This document shows positions 37,821 through 49,851 of a DNA stretch of 64,000 nt, in pieces. A program made the translations under genes and the position numbers. Source of the DNA: Qipengyuania vesicularis (GTDB taxonomy: Bacteria > Pseudomonadota > Alphaproteobacteria > Sphingomonadales > Sphingomonadaceae). The notes under the pieces are model-generated. The model made no database searches. It worked only from the letters and a program-made list of their open reading frames with translations, and had not been told where the DNA came from. The stretch is taken from NCBI RefSeq assembly GCF_019711415.1, contig NZ_JAIGNJ010000001.1, positions 551,001 to 615,000 of the forward strand, read 5' to 3'. Every line of letters begins with the position of its first letter. Position 1 is the stretch's first letter.

Positions 37821-38521
37821 GCGCTCGCCTGCACGCGAGCCTTGCGGCGTCGGAACATCAGGATGCAGCCGAGCAAACTGCCGAGGACGCCGAGTCCGGC
37901 GAAGAGGATCAGGATCGGGTGGCTCGTATCCTCGCGCGTTTGCAGGTCCATGATGTGGAGGCCCCACATGAAATCAAAGGTCCGCCACCATTCGGTCCGC
38001 ACGGCCTCGATCTCGCCGCTCTCGATGCCGACATAGACATGCGTGCCGTCGGCCAGCGCCACCTGCCAGACCGGGATCGGTCGGCGGAAATCGAAGGGGA
38101 CGGCCTCGGCTTCGAAACGGGTTGCGTTGACCACTTGGTCACCACCGTGGATGGCCCTTTCCACGATCATCCGCGCCTCGATTTCGGATAGGGGAGACAT
38201 CTTGGCACCATTGGCCCGGAAGCGTTCGCTGGTCCCGTCCATATAGGTAATGCGCGTGACGGTTTCCCCACGCTCGACCTGTGTGGTGACGCTGCGAACA
38301 GGCGCGGTGCTTTCCGAAGGCAGCGAAACAGAGATATTGGTGTCACGCGGAAGCGCCAGCTCGGCGACGTCCTTGCGCAAATGATTGCCGCGCACTTCCT
38401 CGATCGGCTTGATGACCATGATCAGCCCGGTCACCGTCCACATGAGCACCGGCACACCGACCAGCCAGCCCAGCCAGATGTGCCACTTCGCGAACTTCTG
38501 CATCACGCGCTGCTGCGCCAT
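37817..38521 (-). CDS. PepSY-domain membrane protein
   Basis: 234 residues. One membrane helix near the N-terminus (WHIWLGWLVGVPVLMWTVTG) and one near the C-terminus (ILILFAGLGVLGSLLGCILM) enclose a periplasmic region of about 150 residues containing a PepSY-like unit (VWQVALADGTHVYVGIESGE, then WRTFDFMWGLHIMD). This is the short form of the PepSY-TM proteins often linked to metal or redox functions. ATG 38521 has GGGAG nine bases upstream. It lies 44 bases behind the amidase and is coupled to the TRIC gene. Confidence 0.82.
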   Translation of the reverse strand: MAQQRVMQKFAKWHIWLGWLVGVPVLMWTVTGLIMVIKPIEEVRGNHLRKDVAELALPRDTNISVSLPSESTAPVRSVTTQVERGETVTRITYMDGTSERFRANGAKMSPLSEIEARMIVERAIHGGDQVVNATRFEAEAVPFDFRRPIPVWQVALADGTHVYVGIESGEIEAVRTEWWRTFDFMWGLHIMDLQTREDTSHPILILFAGLGVLGSLLGCILMFRRRKARVQASA

Positions 38522-38565
38522 TCGAATGTGCTCCCGTCCAGTTGCCCGTGCATGGGCAGCTTCGC

Positions 38566-39900
38566 TCAGGAGTGCAATACCCGCCCGATTTCCTCCGCAG
38601 CTTCGATGCAGGCGAGGTCCGACCAGCGGGGACCCATTACCTGCATGCCGCAAGGCAGGCCGCCGCTCTCGCTGATGGGGAGGACGGTGGCGGGCAAATT
38701 GGGGAAGGTGGCAAGGCCCGCCCAGCACAAGCCGGCGGCGCCCGGCACGTCCTGCGAGTTGATCGCAATCGTGCCGTCGAAGACGCGGCCCTCCTGATTG
38801 GGCACTGCCAGGACCGGGGCGGGCGGTGCGAGTACGAAGTCGTAGGTCTCGAACAGGCGCGCCCAGGCCATCTCGTTGCGGGCCTGCAGATCCAGCATGT
38901 TGAACCAATCGGTAGCGCTCGCTCGCTTGCCGTCCTTTGGCGGCGCTCCGCGGGCCATGGCGACATTGAGCATGCGCATGTAATCGCCATGCTGTTTCTC
39001 GAGATCGGGGACCAGATCGCTCGAACGCTCTACGGACACGCCAGCCCTTTCCAGTTCCGCCGCCATCGCTTCCATCGGGCCGCGCACGGCATCGTCGGTG
39101 GGACAGGAGGGGTGGTCGATCATCACCAGCACGCGGCAGTCCCTGAGCTTCTTCGATCGCTCGGACAGGGGGAAGCTGGCTGTCAGGCGCAGCAGCGTTG
39201 CAAGATCCGCCGCATTGCGCGCGAGCGGCCCTGCAATGGAGAGCGCACCATCATGCGCGCCGCGACCGGCCATCAGCGGGTGGTCGTGACCCTCCTTGCT
39301 GATCAGCCCCCAGCTCGACTTGTGTCCCCAGACGCCGCAGAAATGCGCGGGCACGCGGACCGATCCGCCGATATCCGTGCCGAATTCGCAAGGCACCATG
39401 CCGCTAGCGACCGCTGCGGCGGATCCGCCCGAGGAGCCGCCGGGCGAGCGCTCATGATCGTGCGGATTATGCGTGCGGCCATAGACCGGATTGGCCGATT
39501 GCCAGTCGGCAAGGTCGGGCGGAACATTGGTCTTGCCGAGGAGAACGACCCCCGCCTCCTTCAGCAGGCGCACCACGCGCGAATCCGCTTTGGCGATATT
39601 GTCGCGATGTGCCTCGTGACCCCAGGTCGTGGGCAGGCCTTCGATATCGAAGCTCTCCTTGATCGTCATTGGCACGCCGAAGAGCGGCTGCTTCGATTTG
39701 GCGCCTGACCTGGTCATGGCCTTGGCGGTGGCGATGGCCCGCTCAAAATCGCAGACCACCACCGCGTCGATATGCGCATCGAGTTGTTCGATCCGCGCAA
39801 TAGCGGCATCGACGGCCTCCGACGGCGACAAATCGCCGCGCGCTACCATCGCTGCGGTTTCGAGCGCCCCCGGCTCGTCGGTCAGTATCGGATAGGCCAT
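38566..39900 (-). CDS. amidase-signature family amidohydrolase
   Basis: 444 residues of the amidase signature family. The Ser-cisSer-Lys triad is Lys81, Ser156 (in GGSSGGS) and Ser180 (in TDIGGSVR), with exactly the 75- and 24-residue spacings of fatty acid amide hydrolase. So the enzyme should be active on a carboxamide. The natural substrate cannot be told; it is not part of gatCAB because no gatB or gatC is near. No signal peptide, so cytoplasmic. It lies in the minus-strand unit 23 bases after a membrane protein. Confidence 0.88.
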   Translation of the reverse strand: MAYPILTDEPGALETAAMVARGDLSPSEAVDAAIARIEQLDAHIDAVVVCDFERAIATAKAMTRSGAKSKQPLFGVPMTIKESFDIEGLPTTWGHEAHRDNIAKADSRVVRLLKEAGVVLLGKTNVPPDLADWQSANPVYGRTHNPHDHERSPGGSSGGSAAAVASGMVPCEFGTDIGGSVRVPAHFCGVWGHKSSWGLISKEGHDHPLMAGRGAHDGALSIAGPLARNAADLATLLRLTASFPLSERSKKLRDCRVLVMIDHPSCPTDDAVRGPMEAMAAELERAGVSVERSSDLVPDLEKQHGDYMRMLNVAMARGAPPKDGKRASATDWFNMLDLQARNEMAWARLFETYDFVLAPPAPVLAVPNQEGRVFDGTIAINSQDVPGAAGLCWAGLATFPNLPATVLPISESGGLPCGMQVMGPRWSDLACIEAAEEIGRVLHS

Positions 39901-39923
39901 GCGATCTCCCCAGTCGGGCAGGC

Positions 39924-40769
39924 TTATCGCGAGGCGGACACCTTATCAATCTCGTCCTCCTCGTCTCTGGCAGTGTGGGCTAGTCCCAGAGCCAGTCCGT
40001 AACCGAGGATGGGCGCTGCGCCGTATCCGATGAGGACGCTTGGGTAGTTGTTCATGAGCGAGAGGATGGTGAAGCCGAAGAGACTGCCGGCAAGTGCGAA
40101 GCGGGTCGATCTTGGTGCCGGGATTGCGCGCAGAATGAGGAAGGAGCACGCAACGAGTGACAGGAACAGGGCCGACATCATGGCCAAGGAGAAACTGCCC
40201 GCGCTCACGAGTACGCGTTCGACGAACTCCTGGGGCGGAGGATTACCTCTCACTGCCATGACGAGCGCGGCCACGAAGCCCAAGATGCAGACGAGGCCCA
40301 AGCGCCAATCGCGCGTTACATCGTGCAGGCCTACGGCCGCGAAGACGATTGCAAAGCCAATTGCTGCATCGGGCTGGAGCAGGCCGGCGAAGATGCAAGC
40401 CAGGAGGATGGGCGCCATCGAATTCCGGTGATGGGTCATCAGCGCCAGGATCGGCGGGAGTAGGAGACTGCCGCTGTGCAGCTGGAAGGGGCCGAGCGGC
40501 AGCCACCGGTTGACGCCATCAATTGTGGGCCCTGTCACTAATGGAAGGAACAGCGCGGCCAGCATGACGATGATGACAATGCGCCTGACCTGCATCGAGG
40601 CGGGCGCGCGCAATAGGCCCGCAAACAGCAGGCCGATGGCCAAGGCCGCTGCGTTGACCAATATAAAGCGCTGAGGGGCGCCGGCGAAGTAGAGGTAGGC
40701 CAGCCCTGCCGAGGTTGGCAGGGCGAGGGCAAACAGGGCTGGCAGCCTGCTGCGCATACCTCGCCCCAT
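39924..40769 (-). CDS. polytopic membrane protein of unknown function, SEDS-like motif
   Basis: 281 residues with about eight or nine hydrophobic helices. One loop, TIDGVNRWLPLGPFQLHSG, recalls the NGARRW...G...QPSE loop of FtsW/RodA glycosyltransferases, but the protein is shorter and the rest does not match what I know of them, so I leave it unassigned. ATG 40769 has AGGAG eight bases upstream. It follows lpd by 23 bases, which makes co-transcription with the TCA-cycle genes likely. Confidence 0.7.
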   Translation of the reverse strand: MGRGMRSRLPALFALALPTSAGLAYLYFAGAPQRFILVNAAALAIGLLFAGLLRAPASMQVRRIVIIVMLAALFLPLVTGPTIDGVNRWLPLGPFQLHSGSLLLPPILALMTHHRNSMAPILLACIFAGLLQPDAAIGFAIVFAAVGLHDVTRDWRLGLVCILGFVAALVMAVRGNPPPQEFVERVLVSAGSFSLAMMSALFLSLVACSFLILRAIPAPRSTRFALAGSLFGFTILSLMNNYPSVLIGYGAAPILGYGLALGLAHTARDEEDEIDKVSASR

Positions 40770-40792
40770 GTCGCCCGCTCCTGCCTAAGTCA

Positions 40793-42205
40793 TCAGATGT
40801 GGATCGGCTTGCCCTGAACTGCCATCGCCGCTTCCTTGACCGCTTCCGAATGCGTCGGGTGGGCGTGGCAGGTATAAGCGATGTCTTCGGATGTAGCGCC
40901 GAATTCCATCGCCTGTGCTGCCTGCGCGATCATCGTGCCGGCGACGCTGGCAATGCACCAGACGCCCAGCACGCGGTCGCTTTCAGCTTCGGCGATGACC
41001 TTCACGAAGCCATCGGGCTCGTGGTTGGTCTTCGCGCGGCTGTTGGCCATCATCGGGAACTTGCCGACTTTGATCTTGGCCTTGTCGCCGCCCATCTTCT
41101 CGATAGCTTCTTCCTGCGTCAGGCCGACGCCGGCAAATTCGGGCAGGGTGTAGACCACGCCCGGGATGATGTCGTGGTTCACGATACCCGTCTGGCCCGC
41201 AATGTTTTCAGCGCAAGCGATGCCTTCATCCTCTGCCTTATGGGCGAGCATCGGGCCGGGGACACAGTCGCCGATTGCCCAGACACCATCGACCGAGGTG
41301 CGGAAATCGTGATCGACCTCGATCTGACCGCGCTTGTTGGTTTCAAGCCCGATGTTCTCGAGGCCAAGGCCTTCCGTGTTGGGACGACGGCCGATCGAGA
41401 CCAGCACGCAATCGGCTTCGAGCGTTTCCGCATCGCCGCCCGCAGCTGGTTCGAGCGTCAGCGTGGCCTTCTTCCCCTTGACGCTCACGCCGGTGACCTT
41501 GGTCTTGAGCTTCAGCTCCATGCCCTGCTTCTTGAAGATCTTGCCCGCTTCCTTGCGAACGTCGCCGTCCATGCCAGGCAGTAGTTGGTCGAGGAACTCA
41601 ACCACGGTAACGTCCGCGCCAAGACGGTTCCAGACCGAGCCAAGCTCCAGCCCGATCACGCCGCCACCGATGACGACCATCTTCTTCGGCACCGATTTCA
41701 ATTCGAGCGCACCGGTGGAATCGACCACGACCTGCTTGTCATTATCAACTTCGACACCCGGAAGCGGAGTGACCGAAGAGCCCGTGGCGATGAGGACGTT
41801 CTTGGCAGTGACCGTCTCGTCGCCAACCTTGACCGTATGCGCATCCTGGAAGGTGGCATGGCCCTTTTTCCAGTCGACCTTGTTCTTCTTGAACAGGAAC
41901 TCGATGCCCTTGGTGAGTCCGTCGACTGCGTCGAGGCGCTGGGCATGCATCTTGTCGAGGTTGAGCTTGGGCTTCACCTCGATGCCCATGTCTTCCATCG
42001 CACCATTGGCGGCCGCGTCATAGAATTCGGACGCGTGCAGCATCGCCTTCGACGGAATGCAGCCCACGTTGAGGCAGGTCCCACCCAGCGTCGCGCGACT
42101 TTCTGCGCAGGCGGTCTTCAGTCCCAGCTGCGCAGCGCGGATCGCGGCAACATAGCCACCCGGGCCAGCACCGATGACGAGGACGTCGTAGTCGTATTCT
42201 GCCAT
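40793..42205 (-). CDS. lpd: dihydrolipoyl dehydrogenase (E3)
   Basis: 470 residues, FAD enzyme that reoxidises lipoyl groups of 2-oxo acid dehydrogenases with NAD+. The FAD fold starts VLVIGAGPGGYVAAIRAAQ, the redox disulfide is Cys44/Cys49 (GGTCLNVGCIPSK), the NAD fold is VVIGGGVIGLELGSVW and the C-terminal active base lies in CHAHPTHSEA. ATG 42205 gives the standard start; an upstream start would cover the preceding gene's end. Its position after sucA-sucB identifies it as the E3 of 2-oxoglutarate dehydrogenase, although other complexes may share it. Confidence 0.96.
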   Translation of the reverse strand: MAEYDYDVLVIGAGPGGYVAAIRAAQLGLKTACAESRATLGGTCLNVGCIPSKAMLHASEFYDAAANGAMEDMGIEVKPKLNLDKMHAQRLDAVDGLTKGIEFLFKKNKVDWKKGHATFQDAHTVKVGDETVTAKNVLIATGSSVTPLPGVEVDNDKQVVVDSTGALELKSVPKKMVVIGGGVIGLELGSVWNRLGADVTVVEFLDQLLPGMDGDVRKEAGKIFKKQGMELKLKTKVTGVSVKGKKATLTLEPAAGGDAETLEADCVLVSIGRRPNTEGLGLENIGLETNKRGQIEVDHDFRTSVDGVWAIGDCVPGPMLAHKAEDEGIACAENIAGQTGIVNHDIIPGVVYTLPEFAGVGLTQEEAIEKMGGDKAKIKVGKFPMMANSRAKTNHEPDGFVKVIAEAESDRVLGVWCIASVAGTMIAQAAQAMEFGATSEDIAYTCHAHPTHSEAVKEAAMAVQGKPIHI

Positions 42206-42206
42206 G

Positions 42207-42512
42207 TTATCCCTCCGCAGGCGCGGCTTCTCCGCTGTCCTGCACACAAATCTTGAGTACTTCTTCGATCCGGGCCTGGTCGACTTGCAACTGCCCGTCC
42301 GCTTCTAGGTCTTCGGCGAACTCGTCAGCTGAACAATCGCATGCCGCACCCACGCGTTCGGCAGCGATACCCGAATTTTCGGCGATGCCTTCGCATTGCG
42401 CGAGATATTGGGTCCGGATCTCGCCCTTGATCGCTTCTCCGGCCATGTCGGTCGCCACGTCGCAGCCGGTAAGCGCGGTCAGGCTAATCAGGGTGAATAC
42501 GAGCTTTTTCAT
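42207..42512 (-). CDS. small lipoprotein between sucB and lpd
   Basis: 101 residues. A signal peptide with lipobox LTGC (cysteine at 17) marks it as a lipoprotein. The mature part is acidic with three further cysteines (AQCEGI, CDCSADE, KICVQD). I do not recognise the family. It sits one base from lpd and eleven from sucB, so it must be co-transcribed with them. Whether it has any metabolic role or only uses the operon is unknown. Confidence 0.75.
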   Translation of the reverse strand: MKKLVFTLISLTALTGCDVATDMAGEAIKGEIRTQYLAQCEGIAENSGIAAERVGAACDCSADEFAEDLEADGQLQVDQARIEEVLKICVQDSGEAAPAEG

Positions 42513-42523
42513 GAGCTTTGCCC

Positions 42524-43753
42524 TTAGAGGTCGATCAGCATCCGGGTCGGATCTTCGATCGCTTCCTTGATGATCTTGAGTGCGGTCACAGCCTCGCGGC
42601 CGTCGATCAGGCGGTGGTCGTAGGACAGGGCGATATACATCATCGGGCGGATGACGATCTCGCCGTTTACGACAACGGGGCGGTCCTCGATGCGATGGAG
42701 GCCGAGGACGGCGCTCTGCGGCGGGTTGATGATCGGGGTCGACATGAGCGAACCGAACACGCCGCCGTTGGAGATAGTGAAGGTTCCGCCCTTCATGTCT
42801 TCCATCGTCAGCGTGCCTTCCTTGGCGCGCTTGCCGAAGTCCGCGATGTCCTTCTCGATACGGGCGAAACCCTTGTCCTGCGCGTCTCGGATAACCGGAA
42901 CCACGAGGCCATTGGGGGCCGAAACGGCGACCGAGATATCGACGTAGTCGTGATAGACAATCTCGTCGCCCTCGATATAGGCGTTCACCGCGGGCACGTC
43001 CTTCAGCGCAAGGCAGGCGGCCTTGGCGAAGAAGCCCATGAAGCCGAGGCGGATGTCATGCTTCTTGGCGAAGAGGTCCTTGTACTTCGTACGCGCCTCG
43101 ATCACCGCGCTCATGTCTACATCGTTGAAAGTCGTGAGCAGCGCGGCATTGTCCTGTGCGCCCTTCAAACGCTTCGCGATAGTCTGGCGCATGCGCGTCA
43201 TCTTGACGCGTTCCTCACGGCGTTCGCCACTCGCAGCCGGGGCGGGAGCTGAAGCTGCAGGTGCCGGAGCCGATGCAGGCGCCGGATCGCCCTTGGCTTT
43301 GGCGGCGGCGATCACGTCTTCCTTGGTCAGGCGGCCGTCCTTGCCGGTGCCCTTGATGGTCGAGGGATCGACCCCGTGCTCGAGCACGGCGCGGCGCACC
43401 GCAGGCGACAACGTTTGCGAGGCGTCGGAGGTCGCGGCTTCGGCGCGCTCTTCCTGGCCCTCTTCACGCTGCTCGGCGGCACGCCCGGCTTCTTCGCCCT
43501 TGGCGGCAGGGGCGCCGCCTTCCTCGACGATAGCGAGCACTGCGCCGACTTCGACCGTGTCACCCACGGCAACCTTGAACTCGGTGATCACGCCGGCAAC
43601 CGGCGAGGGCGCTTCGACGGCGACCTTGTCGGTCTCGAGGCTGACGATCGGTTCGTCCACCGCCACAGCATCGCCGACATTCTTCAGCAATTCGCCGATG
43701 GAGGCTTCGGTAACGCTTTCACCGAGAGTGGGGACTTTGATTTCAGTGGCCAT
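42524..43753 (-). CDS. sucB: 2-oxoglutarate dehydrogenase E2, dihydrolipoyllysine succinyltransferase
   Basis: 409 residues. Lipoyl domain at the N-terminus with the lipoylated Lys43 (ETDKVAVE), an Ala/Pro/Glu linker, an E3/E1-binding domain (about 107-146: [29 protein letters not shown]), a second Ala/Pro linker and the catalytic domain with [12 protein letters not shown] (active His380). It transfers succinyl to CoA. One lipoyl domain, as usual for SucB. Linked to sucA by 28 bases. Confidence 0.96.
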   Translation of the reverse strand: MATEIKVPTLGESVTEASIGELLKNVGDAVAVDEPIVSLETDKVAVEAPSPVAGVITEFKVAVGDTVEVGAVLAIVEEGGAPAAKGEEAGRAAEQREEGQEERAEAATSDASQTLSPAVRRAVLEHGVDPSTIKGTGKDGRLTKEDVIAAAKAKGDPAPASAPAPAASAPAPAASGERREERVKMTRMRQTIAKRLKGAQDNAALLTTFNDVDMSAVIEARTKYKDLFAKKHDIRLGFMGFFAKAACLALKDVPAVNAYIEGDEIVYHDYVDISVAVSAPNGLVVPVIRDAQDKGFARIEKDIADFGKRAKEGTLTMEDMKGGTFTISNGGVFGSLMSTPIINPPQSAVLGLHRIEDRPVVVNGEIVIRPMMYIALSYDHRLIDGREAVTALKIIKEAIEDPTRMLIDL

Positions 43754-43781
43754 GATGGTTGCTTTCCTCTTCGGGCCTAAA

Positions 43782-46595
43782 TCAGTTGCTGTCGCCGCCG
43801 TTCAGGCCGAGCGCGATGTTCACGAGCGCTTCCTGCTGGACTTGGTGGCGGCTGGCATAGCCGGTGGCGGGCGATGCGGCGACTTCGCGACCGGCGTAGG
43901 TCGGGCGCATGCCCTTCTTGCCGGCTTTTTGGGCCGCTTCCTCGATCAGGCGATCGACGAAGAACCACGCGCCGTTGTTCTTCGGCTCTTCTTGGCACCA
44001 GACGATTTCTTCCAGATTGGTCATGCGCTCGATACGCACGGCCAGCGGTTCGCCGGGGAAGGGGTAGAGCTGTTCGATGCGCACGATGGACACGTCCTCG
44101 AGCTCCGCCTCGTCGCGCCGCTGCATGAGGTCGTAGGCCACCTTGCCGCTGCACAGGACCAGACGTTTCACCTTCTTGTCGTCGATGTCCTTCATGTCGG
44201 ACTTGATGCGCATGAAGTGATGGTCGCCCATGAACTCCTCGGCACTCGACTTCGCCAGCGGGTGGCGGAGCAGCGACTTGGGCGTCATGATGACCAATGG
44301 CTTGCGGAACGGGCGCAGCATCTGACGGCGAAGCACGTGGAAGTAGTTCGCCGGCGTGGTGATGTTGCAGACCTGGATATTGTCGTTCGCGCACAGCTGC
44401 AGGAAGCGCTCGAGCCGCGCGGAACTGTGTTCCGGGCCCTGACCTTCGTAGCCGTGCGGCAGGAGCAGCACGAGGCCGTTCGCGCGCAGCCATTTCACTT
44501 CGCCTGCCGCAATGAACTGGTCGATCATGATCTGCGCGCCGTTGGCGAAATCGCCGAACTGCGCTTCCCACATGACGAGGCTCTTCGGGTCCGCCATCGC
44601 GAAGCCGTATTCGAAGCCCAGCACGCCGTATTCGGACAGCGGGCTGTCGTAGACCTCGAACTTGCCGTGCGGCAGCGTGGTGAGCGGAATATACTTCTGC
44701 TCGGTATTCTGGTCGACCCAGACGGCATGGCGCTGGCTGAATGTGCCGCGACCCGAGTCCTGGCCCGACAGGCGCACCCCGAAACCTTCGGTCACGAGGC
44801 TGCCGAAGGCGAGCGCTTCCCCGGTAGCCCAGTCGAAGCCTTCGCCGCTGTCGAACATCTGGCGCTTGGCATCGATCACGCGGCCGAGCGTCTTGTGGAT
44901 CGTCACGTCGTCGGGGACAGTCGTCAGCGTGCGGCCGAGGCTGTCGAACAGCTTCTGGTCGATCGCGGTCTCGACATTGCGGCGCGCCGTTTCGGGATCT
45001 GCGGGCTTGTTCAGACCCGCCCAGCGTCCGCCGAACCAGTCGGCCTCGTTGGGCTTGTAATCCTTGGCGGCAGCGAACTCGTCTTCCAGGAGCTGGTCGA
45101 ATTCCTTGCGCAGCGTGTCCACATCGCCCTTGGAGATCACGCCCTCGCTTTCGAGGCGCTTGGAGTAGATCTCGCTCACCCGCGGGTGCTTGCGGATCTC
45201 GTCATACATCAGCGGCTGGGTGAATTTCGGTTCGTCGCCTTCGTTGTGACCGAAGCGGCGGTAGCACCACATGTCGATCACGATGTCGCGGCCGAACTTC
45301 TGGCGGTATTCGATCGCCAGCTTGCAGGCGAAGGTCACCGCTTCGGGATCGTCGCCATTGACGTGGAGGATCGGCGCCTGGACACCCTTGGCGACATCGC
45401 TCGGATAGGGCGAAGAGCGCGCGAACTGCGGGCTGGTGGTGAAGCCGATCTGGTTGTTGATGACGAAATGCAGGCAGCCGCCGGTGTTGTAACCGCGCAC
45501 GCCCGAGAAGCCGAGACACTCCCACACGATGCCCTGACCCGCAAAGGCCGCATCGCCGTGGAGGAGGACGGGCAGGACCTGCTCGTGCTTCTTCAGGTCG
45601 TCGCGGATAGCCTGCTGCGCGCGGCTTTTGCCGAGCACGACCGGGTTCACTGCCTCGAGGTGCGAAGGGTTGGGCACGAGGCTCATGTGCACGTCGATAT
45701 CGTCGAAGGTACGGTCGGTGCTGGTGCCGAGGTGGTACTTCACGTCGCCCGAACCACCGACATCGTCCGGGTTGGAAGAACCGCCGGAGAATTCGTGGAA
45801 GATGACCTTGTAAGGCTTGCCCATCACGTTCGCGAGCACATTCAGGCGACCGCGGTGGGCCATTCCGTAGATGATCTCGCGCACGCCGAGCTGGCCGCCG
45901 TACTTGATCACCGCTTCGAGTGCCGGGATCATGGATTCGCCGCCATCGAGGCCGAAACGCTTGGTGCCGACGTATTTCTTGCCGAGGAACTTCTCATATT
46001 CCTCGCCGCGGATCACCGAGGCGAGGATGGCGCGCTTGCCTTCGTCGGTGAACTGGATCGTGTCTTCGGGGGTTTCGAACTTGTCCTGCAGGAAGCGGCG
46101 CTCGGTCGTGTCCGAAATATGCATGTATTCGAGGCCGACGTTGCCGCAGTAGGTCTCGCGCAGCACGCGATAGAGCTCGCCCACGGTGACCCACTGGAAG
46201 CCGAAAACGCCGCCGACATAGACTTCGCGCGCTTCCTGTCCGGCGAGCCCGTGCCATTCGAGCTTGAGGTCTTCGGGCACTTCGCGGTGCGAGAGGCCGA
46301 GCGGGTCGAGATCCGCCGCCAGATGGCCACGAACACGGTAGAGCCGCACGAGCAGCATCGCCTTGATGCTGTCGTCGGCCGCCTGTTCGATCGCCTTGGG
46401 ATCGGTCGCCTTGCCCGCCTTCTCGGCAGCCACGCGCACGGTTTCGCGCATTTGCGTGGGGTCGAGCGCGGCGGTCAAATCCGCCTCGCTGTCGACCACC
46501 TGCTGCAGCCAGTTGGGATTGCCCCAGCTGGGGCCTTGTTGCGGCCCTTCCTGATCGCCCATTTCGGGCAGGAAATTCTGGCTCTCGTTACCCAT
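43782..46595 (-). CDS. sucA: 2-oxoglutarate dehydrogenase E1
   Basis: 937 residues, thiamine-diphosphate decarboxylase of the oxoglutarate complex. Signatures: [38 protein letters not shown] (thiamine diphosphate binding), [16 protein letters not shown], and the C-terminal [20 protein letters not shown]. The N-terminal E2-binding arm ([11 protein letters not shown]) is present. Thirty-three bases separate it from sucD. A long open frame antisense to it is a codon-bias shadow. Confidence 0.97.
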   Translation of the reverse strand: MGNESQNFLPEMGDQEGPQQGPSWGNPNWLQQVVDSEADLTAALDPTQMRETVRVAAEKAGKATDPKAIEQAADDSIKAMLLVRLYRVRGHLAADLDPLGLSHREVPEDLKLEWHGLAGQEAREVYVGGVFGFQWVTVGELYRVLRETYCGNVGLEYMHISDTTERRFLQDKFETPEDTIQFTDEGKRAILASVIRGEEYEKFLGKKYVGTKRFGLDGGESMIPALEAVIKYGGQLGVREIIYGMAHRGRLNVLANVMGKPYKVIFHEFSGGSSNPDDVGGSGDVKYHLGTSTDRTFDDIDVHMSLVPNPSHLEAVNPVVLGKSRAQQAIRDDLKKHEQVLPVLLHGDAAFAGQGIVWECLGFSGVRGYNTGGCLHFVINNQIGFTTSPQFARSSPYPSDVAKGVQAPILHVNGDDPEAVTFACKLAIEYRQKFGRDIVIDMWCYRRFGHNEGDEPKFTQPLMYDEIRKHPRVSEIYSKRLESEGVISKGDVDTLRKEFDQLLEDEFAAAKDYKPNEADWFGGRWAGLNKPADPETARRNVETAIDQKLFDSLGRTLTTVPDDVTIHKTLGRVIDAKRQMFDSGEGFDWATGEALAFGSLVTEGFGVRLSGQDSGRGTFSQRHAVWVDQNTEQKYIPLTTLPHGKFEVYDSPLSEYGVLGFEYGFAMADPKSLVMWEAQFGDFANGAQIMIDQFIAAGEVKWLRANGLVLLLPHGYEGQGPEHSSARLERFLQLCANDNIQVCNITTPANYFHVLRRQMLRPFRKPLVIMTPKSLLRHPLAKSSAEEFMGDHHFMRIKSDMKDIDDKKVKRLVLCSGKVAYDLMQRRDEAELEDVSIVRIEQLYPFPGEPLAVRIERMTNLEEIVWCQEEPKNNGAWFFVDRLIEEAAQKAGKKGMRPTYAGREVAASPATGYASRHQVQQEALVNIALGLNGGDSN

Positions 46596-46628
46596 TATCG
46601 TACCTTTCGGAGAAGGAGCGCTTGGCGG

Positions 46629-47519
46629 TTACGCCAGTTCCTTCAACATCGCGTCGAGCGTGGTGCCGAGTTCGCTGGGCGAGGGCGAGACGCGGATGCC
46701 CGCGGCTTCCATTGCGGCGATCTTGTCGTCCGCGCCGCCCTGGCCGCCCGAGACGATCGCACCTGCATGGCCCATGCGGCGGCCCGGAGGCGCCGTGCGT
46801 CCTGCAATGAAGCCGACCATGGGCTTCTTGCGGCCTTTGGCAGCTTCCTGCTTGATGAATTCGGCCGCTTCTTCTTCCGCGCTGCCGCCGATTTCACCGA
46901 TCATGATGATCGACTTGGTCGCGTCGTCGTCGAGGAAGAGGTCGAGCACGTCGATGAAGTTGGTGCCGTTGACCGGGTCGCCGCCGATACCAACCGCGGT
47001 GGTCTGGCCGAGGCCAACCATCGTGGTCTGGTGGACGGCTTCATAAGTCAGCGTGCCCGAGCGCGAGACGACGCCGACGCTGCCCTTCTTGAAGATCGAA
47101 CCGGGCATGATGCCGATCTTGCATTCTTCGGGCGTCAGCACGCCGGGGCAGTTCGGGCCGATCAGGCGCGAGTTCGAACCGCGCAGCGCGGCCTTTACGC
47201 GCACCATGTCGAGCACGGGAATGCCCTCGGTGATGGCGACGATGAGCTCCACCTCGGCATCGATCGCTTCGAGGATGGCGTCAGCCGCGAACGGTGGCGG
47301 CACGTAGATGCACGAAGCGGTCGCGCCGGTTTCGGCCTTGGCCTCGCGCACTGTGTTGAACTGCGGCAGGCCGATGTGGTCCGTCCCGCCCTTTCCGGGA
47401 GTCACACCCGCAACCATCTGCGTCCCGTAATCGAGCGCCTGCTGCGTGTGGAAGGTGCCGGTGTTGCCTGTCATCCCCTGGGTGATGACCTTGGTGTTCT
47501 TATCGACGAGGATGGACAT
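46629..47519 (-). CDS. sucD: succinate-CoA ligase, alpha subunit
   Basis: 296 residues, CoA-binding subunit that makes ATP or GTP from succinyl-Co[20 protein letters not shown], the CoA site [13 protein letters not shown], and the phosphohistidine segment [12 protein letters not shown] are present. The beta subunit sucC, usually just upstream of sucD, is not here; mdh and a small membrane gene occupy that place instead. The catalytic pair must therefore be completed from another locus. Confidence 0.96.
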   Translation of the reverse strand: MSILVDKNTKVITQGMTGNTGTFHTQQALDYGTQMVAGVTPGKGGTDHIGLPQFNTVREAKAETGATASCIYVPPPFAADAILEAIDAEVELIVAITEGIPVLDMVRVKAALRGSNSRLIGPNCPGVLTPEECKIGIMPGSIFKKGSVGVVSRSGTLTYEAVHQTTMVGLGQTTAVGIGGDPVNGTNFIDVLDLFLDDDATKSIIMIGEIGGSAEEEAAEFIKQEAAKGRKKPMVGFIAGRTAPPGRRMGHAGAIVSGGQGGADDKIAAMEAAGIRVSPSPSELGTTLDAMLKELA

Positions 47520-47535
47520 TCTTCAGGCTCCTAAG

Positions 47536-49089
<1,554 letters not shown>

Positions 49090-49422
49090 CTATCCGATCA
49101 GGTAGCTTTCGCTGGCTCCGCGCCCGGCTTCGAACCGGGTTGCTGCATTCGCATCGAGCTCGCGGCAGATGCCCACCCAATAGCGGTAGTCGTCGTCATG
49201 CGAGGCAGTTGCGGCGATCAGCGCGTTGTTGAGCGCCACCGGAACGGCCCTGAGGCCATGTTCGGCGAAATGGCGCAGCGCGGCCTTGGTCGTATCACTC
49301 ATCGGTCCCGTCCCCTCCGGTCCATCGTGATCATTGGCGACCGGGCCGATTTCTCCGCGCGTCAGGATCTTCGCGATAGGCGAACGCGCGGCAGTGCGCG
49401 CAGGCGCAAAACGTACGGACAT
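49090..49422 (-). CDS. hypothetical protein
   Basis: 110 residues from ATG 49422, chosen because GGGGAG stands about ten bases upstream; ATG 49479 is also in frame without a ribosome-binding site. The C-terminal half, KAALRHFAEHGLRAVPVALN and DDDYRYWVGICRELD, has the look of small conserved proteins from sphingomonads, while the N-terminal part (SVRFAPARTAARSPIAKILT) is basic. No membrane segment or signal. I do not know its function. It lies alone between the mdh unit and the B12 operon. Confidence 0.62.
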   Translation of the reverse strand: MSVRFAPARTAARSPIAKILTRGEIGPVANDHDGPEGTGPMSDTTKAALRHFAEHGLRAVPVALNNALIAATASHDDDYRYWVGICRELDANAATRFEAGRGASESYLIG

Positions 49423-49599
49423 CGGCTCGGGCTCCCCATTGTTCTTGCTGGTCTTTGCCAGCGCTCCGGCTCGTTCCATCAGGTATAAGGAGAGGGTGCT
49501 AAACAAGCGTTCCGCGGCATGCTTGCAGATGTATTAAAATGTTGCTCGGGGCTTTGCGAAGCTTGCTCTCTTGCCTCAATCGGACGCCGGGCGTATTGG

Positions 49600-49755
49600 T
49601 CGCGCCTCGGTAAGGGTTAAGGGAACGCGGTTCGATGCCGCGGCTGCCCCCGCAACTGTAACCGGTGAGGCGCGCTCCATAGTGCCACTGTCCGAAAGGG
49701 TGGGAAGGCGGGGCGAGGCCGGTGATCCGGAAGCCAGGAGACCTGCCCCTACCAG
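49600..49755 (+). ncRNA. cobalamin riboswitch
   Basis: The leader carries the conserved elements of adenosyl/aquo-cobalamin riboswitches in order: GGTAAGGGTTAAGGGAA, GCTGCCCCCGCAACTGTAA, GTGCCACTGTC, GGGTGGGAAGGCGGGG and the B12 box AAGCCAGGAGACCTGCC (49731-49747). Downstream, CCTCCTCC (49809-49816) can pair with the receptor gene's GGAGG (49843-49847), so cobalamin probably switches off translation by hiding the ribosome-binding site. It controls the B12 uptake operon that follows. Confidence 0.93.
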
Positions 49756-49851
49756 TCGTTCGGCCGCGGGCGGGGTGTACCGATGGCAACGGGGAAGGGG
49801 CAATCCCGCCTCCTCCCGTCATGAGCGGCATAGCTTGTGACTGGAGGAAAT

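Noticed and set aside
38542..39708. Plus-strand open frame of nearly 390 codons opposite the amidase
   Set aside because: The amidase is confirmed by exact triad spacing; the opposite frame has no motif or ribosome-binding site.
43023..47534. A 4.5-kb uninterrupted open frame on the plus strand, about 1500 codons, opposite sucB, sucA and sucD
   Set aside because: It is the mirror of three well-identified genes. High GC codons remove stops from the antisense frame; the product has no recognisable domain and crosses three gene borders.
49124..49142. A tRNA T-arm look-alike (CCCGG-TTCGAAG-CCGGG) on the minus strand
   Set aside because: It lies inside the 49090-49422 coding frame, and no acceptor or anticodon arm can be built around it.
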